From: Peptococcaceae bacterium 1198_IL3148 | GTDB taxonomy: Bacteria; Bacillota; Desulfotomaculia; Desulfotomaculales; Desulfohalotomaculaceae | DNA: 64,000 nt | Direction of reading: 5' to 3' | Assembly: GCA_036763105.1 (NCBI GenBank) | Contig: JBAIYS010000002.1 | Span: 62,001 to 126,000 of the forward strand | Shown here: positions 63,398 to 64,000 of the stretch, piece after piece | Layout: each line of letters starts with the position of its first letter | Numbering within the stretch: position 1 is the stretch's first letter | Position numbers and translations under genes: made by a program | Notes under the pieces: generated by a model | Seen by the model: the letters and a program-made list of their open reading frames with translations, nothing else | What the model was told of the DNA's origin: nothing | Database searches by the model: none

Positions 63398-64000
63398 TGA
63401 AAACATTATTTTGGGAAGATGGGGTGTTGCACATCCTTGACCAAACTTTACTGCCCGGCAAGGTGGAATATATCGAGGCCAAGGATGTAGAAACGGTGGC
63501 TGACGCCATCCGCCGTCTCAGTGTCCGCGGTGCCCCGGCCATTGGAGCGGCAGCAGCCTACGGCATGGTCATTGGTGCCAACGCCATCAGGGAAACTGAA
63601 AAAGAAAAATTTTTGGCTGAAATCAACAAAGTGGGCTATGAGCTTTCCTCAACCAGACCCACTGCGGTCAACCTGCGCTGGGCCATTGATCGTTTGATGG
63701 CCTTGGTCAGAGAGCATCAAGGGTTGGATGTCAAGGGAATTAAAAAGTTGCTTTTGGAAGAAGCCCATAAGATTTTTTGCGAAGACCTGGAAGCCAACCG
63801 CAAAATGGGGGAATATGGTCAAAAATTGTTGCCGGATAGCGTGCGCATTCTCACTCACTGTAATGCCGGTGCCTTGGCCACTGCCGGTTTGGGCACTGCC
63901 CTGGGGGTTATTCGGGCCGCCCACAAAGCCGGCAAAACGATAAAGGTCTATGCAGACGAAACCCGTCCTTTGTTGCAAGGGGCCAGATTAACCGCTTGGG
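63397..64000 (+). CDS. mtnA: S-methyl-5-thioribose-1-phosphate isomerase, N-terminal part
   Basis: The window ends within this gene; 201 codons are present. It starts at ATG 63397, sharing one base with the mtnP stop (TAATG). The product begins MKTLFWEDGVLHILDQT and has SVRGAPAIGAAAAYG near residue 43, ILTHCNAGALATAGLGTALG with the catalytic Cys, and DETRPLLQGARLTAW at the window end. It isomerises methylthioribose 1-phosphate to the ribulose form in methionine salvage. Coupling to mtnP is clear. Confidence 0.93.
   Translation, partial: MKTLFWEDGVLHILDQTLLPGKVEYIEAKDVETVADAIRRLSVRGAPAIGAAAAYGMVIGANAIRETEKEKFLAEINKVGYELSSTRPTAVNLRWAIDRLMALVREHQGLDVKGIKKLLLEEAHKIFCEDLEANRKMGEYGQKLLPDSVRILTHCNAGALATAGLGTALGVIRAAHKAGKTIKVYADETRPLLQGARLTAW

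Noticed and set aside
1-64000. tRNA, rRNA, CRISPR array, transposase or prophage
   Set aside because: Looked for in all spacers; none of the typical sequences or genes was seen.

Overview
The window looks like chromosome of a spore-forming, anaerobic, low-to-mid GC Firmicute of the Clostridia, most like the Desulfotomaculum/Peptococcaceae group. Support comes from the germination protease Gpr, the sporulation membrane protein YlbJ, small SPOCS-like coat-type proteins, a selenocysteine formate dehydrogenase fused to NuoG-type iron-sulfur domains, acetate-forming enzymes (AckA, PduL, ADP-forming acetyl-CoA synthetase), FabK/FapR lipid synthesis and CBS-type pyrophosphatase. The species placement is inference; no rRNA, tRNA, phage, transposase or CRISPR array is visible.

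Layout. 1-9.4 kb: end of rsmB, rlmN, then a Ser/Thr kinase and cell-wall cluster (DUF3662-FHA, membrane FHA, PP2C phosphatase, FtsW/RodA, transpeptidase, PASTA kinase) ending in rsgA and rpe. 9.5-13.1 kb: a 40-residue cysteine protein, a c-di-AMP (ydaO/yuaA) riboswitch with terminator, and an OpuA-type glycine betaine ABC transporter. 13.1-18.5 kb: a small unknown gene, an FMN riboswitch with promoter and terminator, ribD-ribE-ribBA-ribH and a nicotinate phosphoribosyltransferase. ribE appears to start at AUC. 18.6-21.0 kb (minus): MFS transporter, unknown gene and MarR regulator with two matching operators, then rpmB. 21.2-26.5 kb: recG, a small gene, gpr (minus), rsmD-coaD and a coiled-coil gene. 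26.4-33.8 kb (minus): a broken peroxiredoxin-like remnant, a DRTGG P-loop protein, ADP-forming acyl-CoA synthetase, ackA, pduL and ylbJ. 33.9-47.0 kb: yceD-rpmF, then fapR-plsX-fabH-fabK-fabD-fabG-acpP-fabF-rnc-smc-ftsY, with a FapR operator. 47.1-49.8 kb (minus): four related SPOCS-like proteins in mirror order A-B-B'-A'. 50.1-55.2 kb: an NrdD-tail-like 88-residue protein, YfcE phosphodiesterase, MBL hydrolase, soluble chemoreceptor, DUF368 lipid-carrier transporter and a GAF/HD-GYP protein. 55.3-60.4 kb (minus): NAD-linked formate dehydrogenase (hymA-hymB-fdhA with an in-frame UGA for Sec). 60.6-64.0 kb: CBS/DRTGG pyrophosphatase, an odd GC-rich spacer, mtnP and the start of mtnA.

How it fits together: the housekeeping blocks couple envelope growth (kinase cluster, fatty acid operon) with translation and secretion factors. 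The metabolic blocks point to anaerobic formate and acetate metabolism with substrate-level ATP formation, and c-di-AMP-controlled osmoprotection. The most unusual items are the SPOCS-like quartet with C-terminal FCPCP, the stand-alone NrdD glycyl-radical-like tail, the AUC start of ribE, the UGA-containing fdhA and the frameshifted peroxiredoxin remnant.
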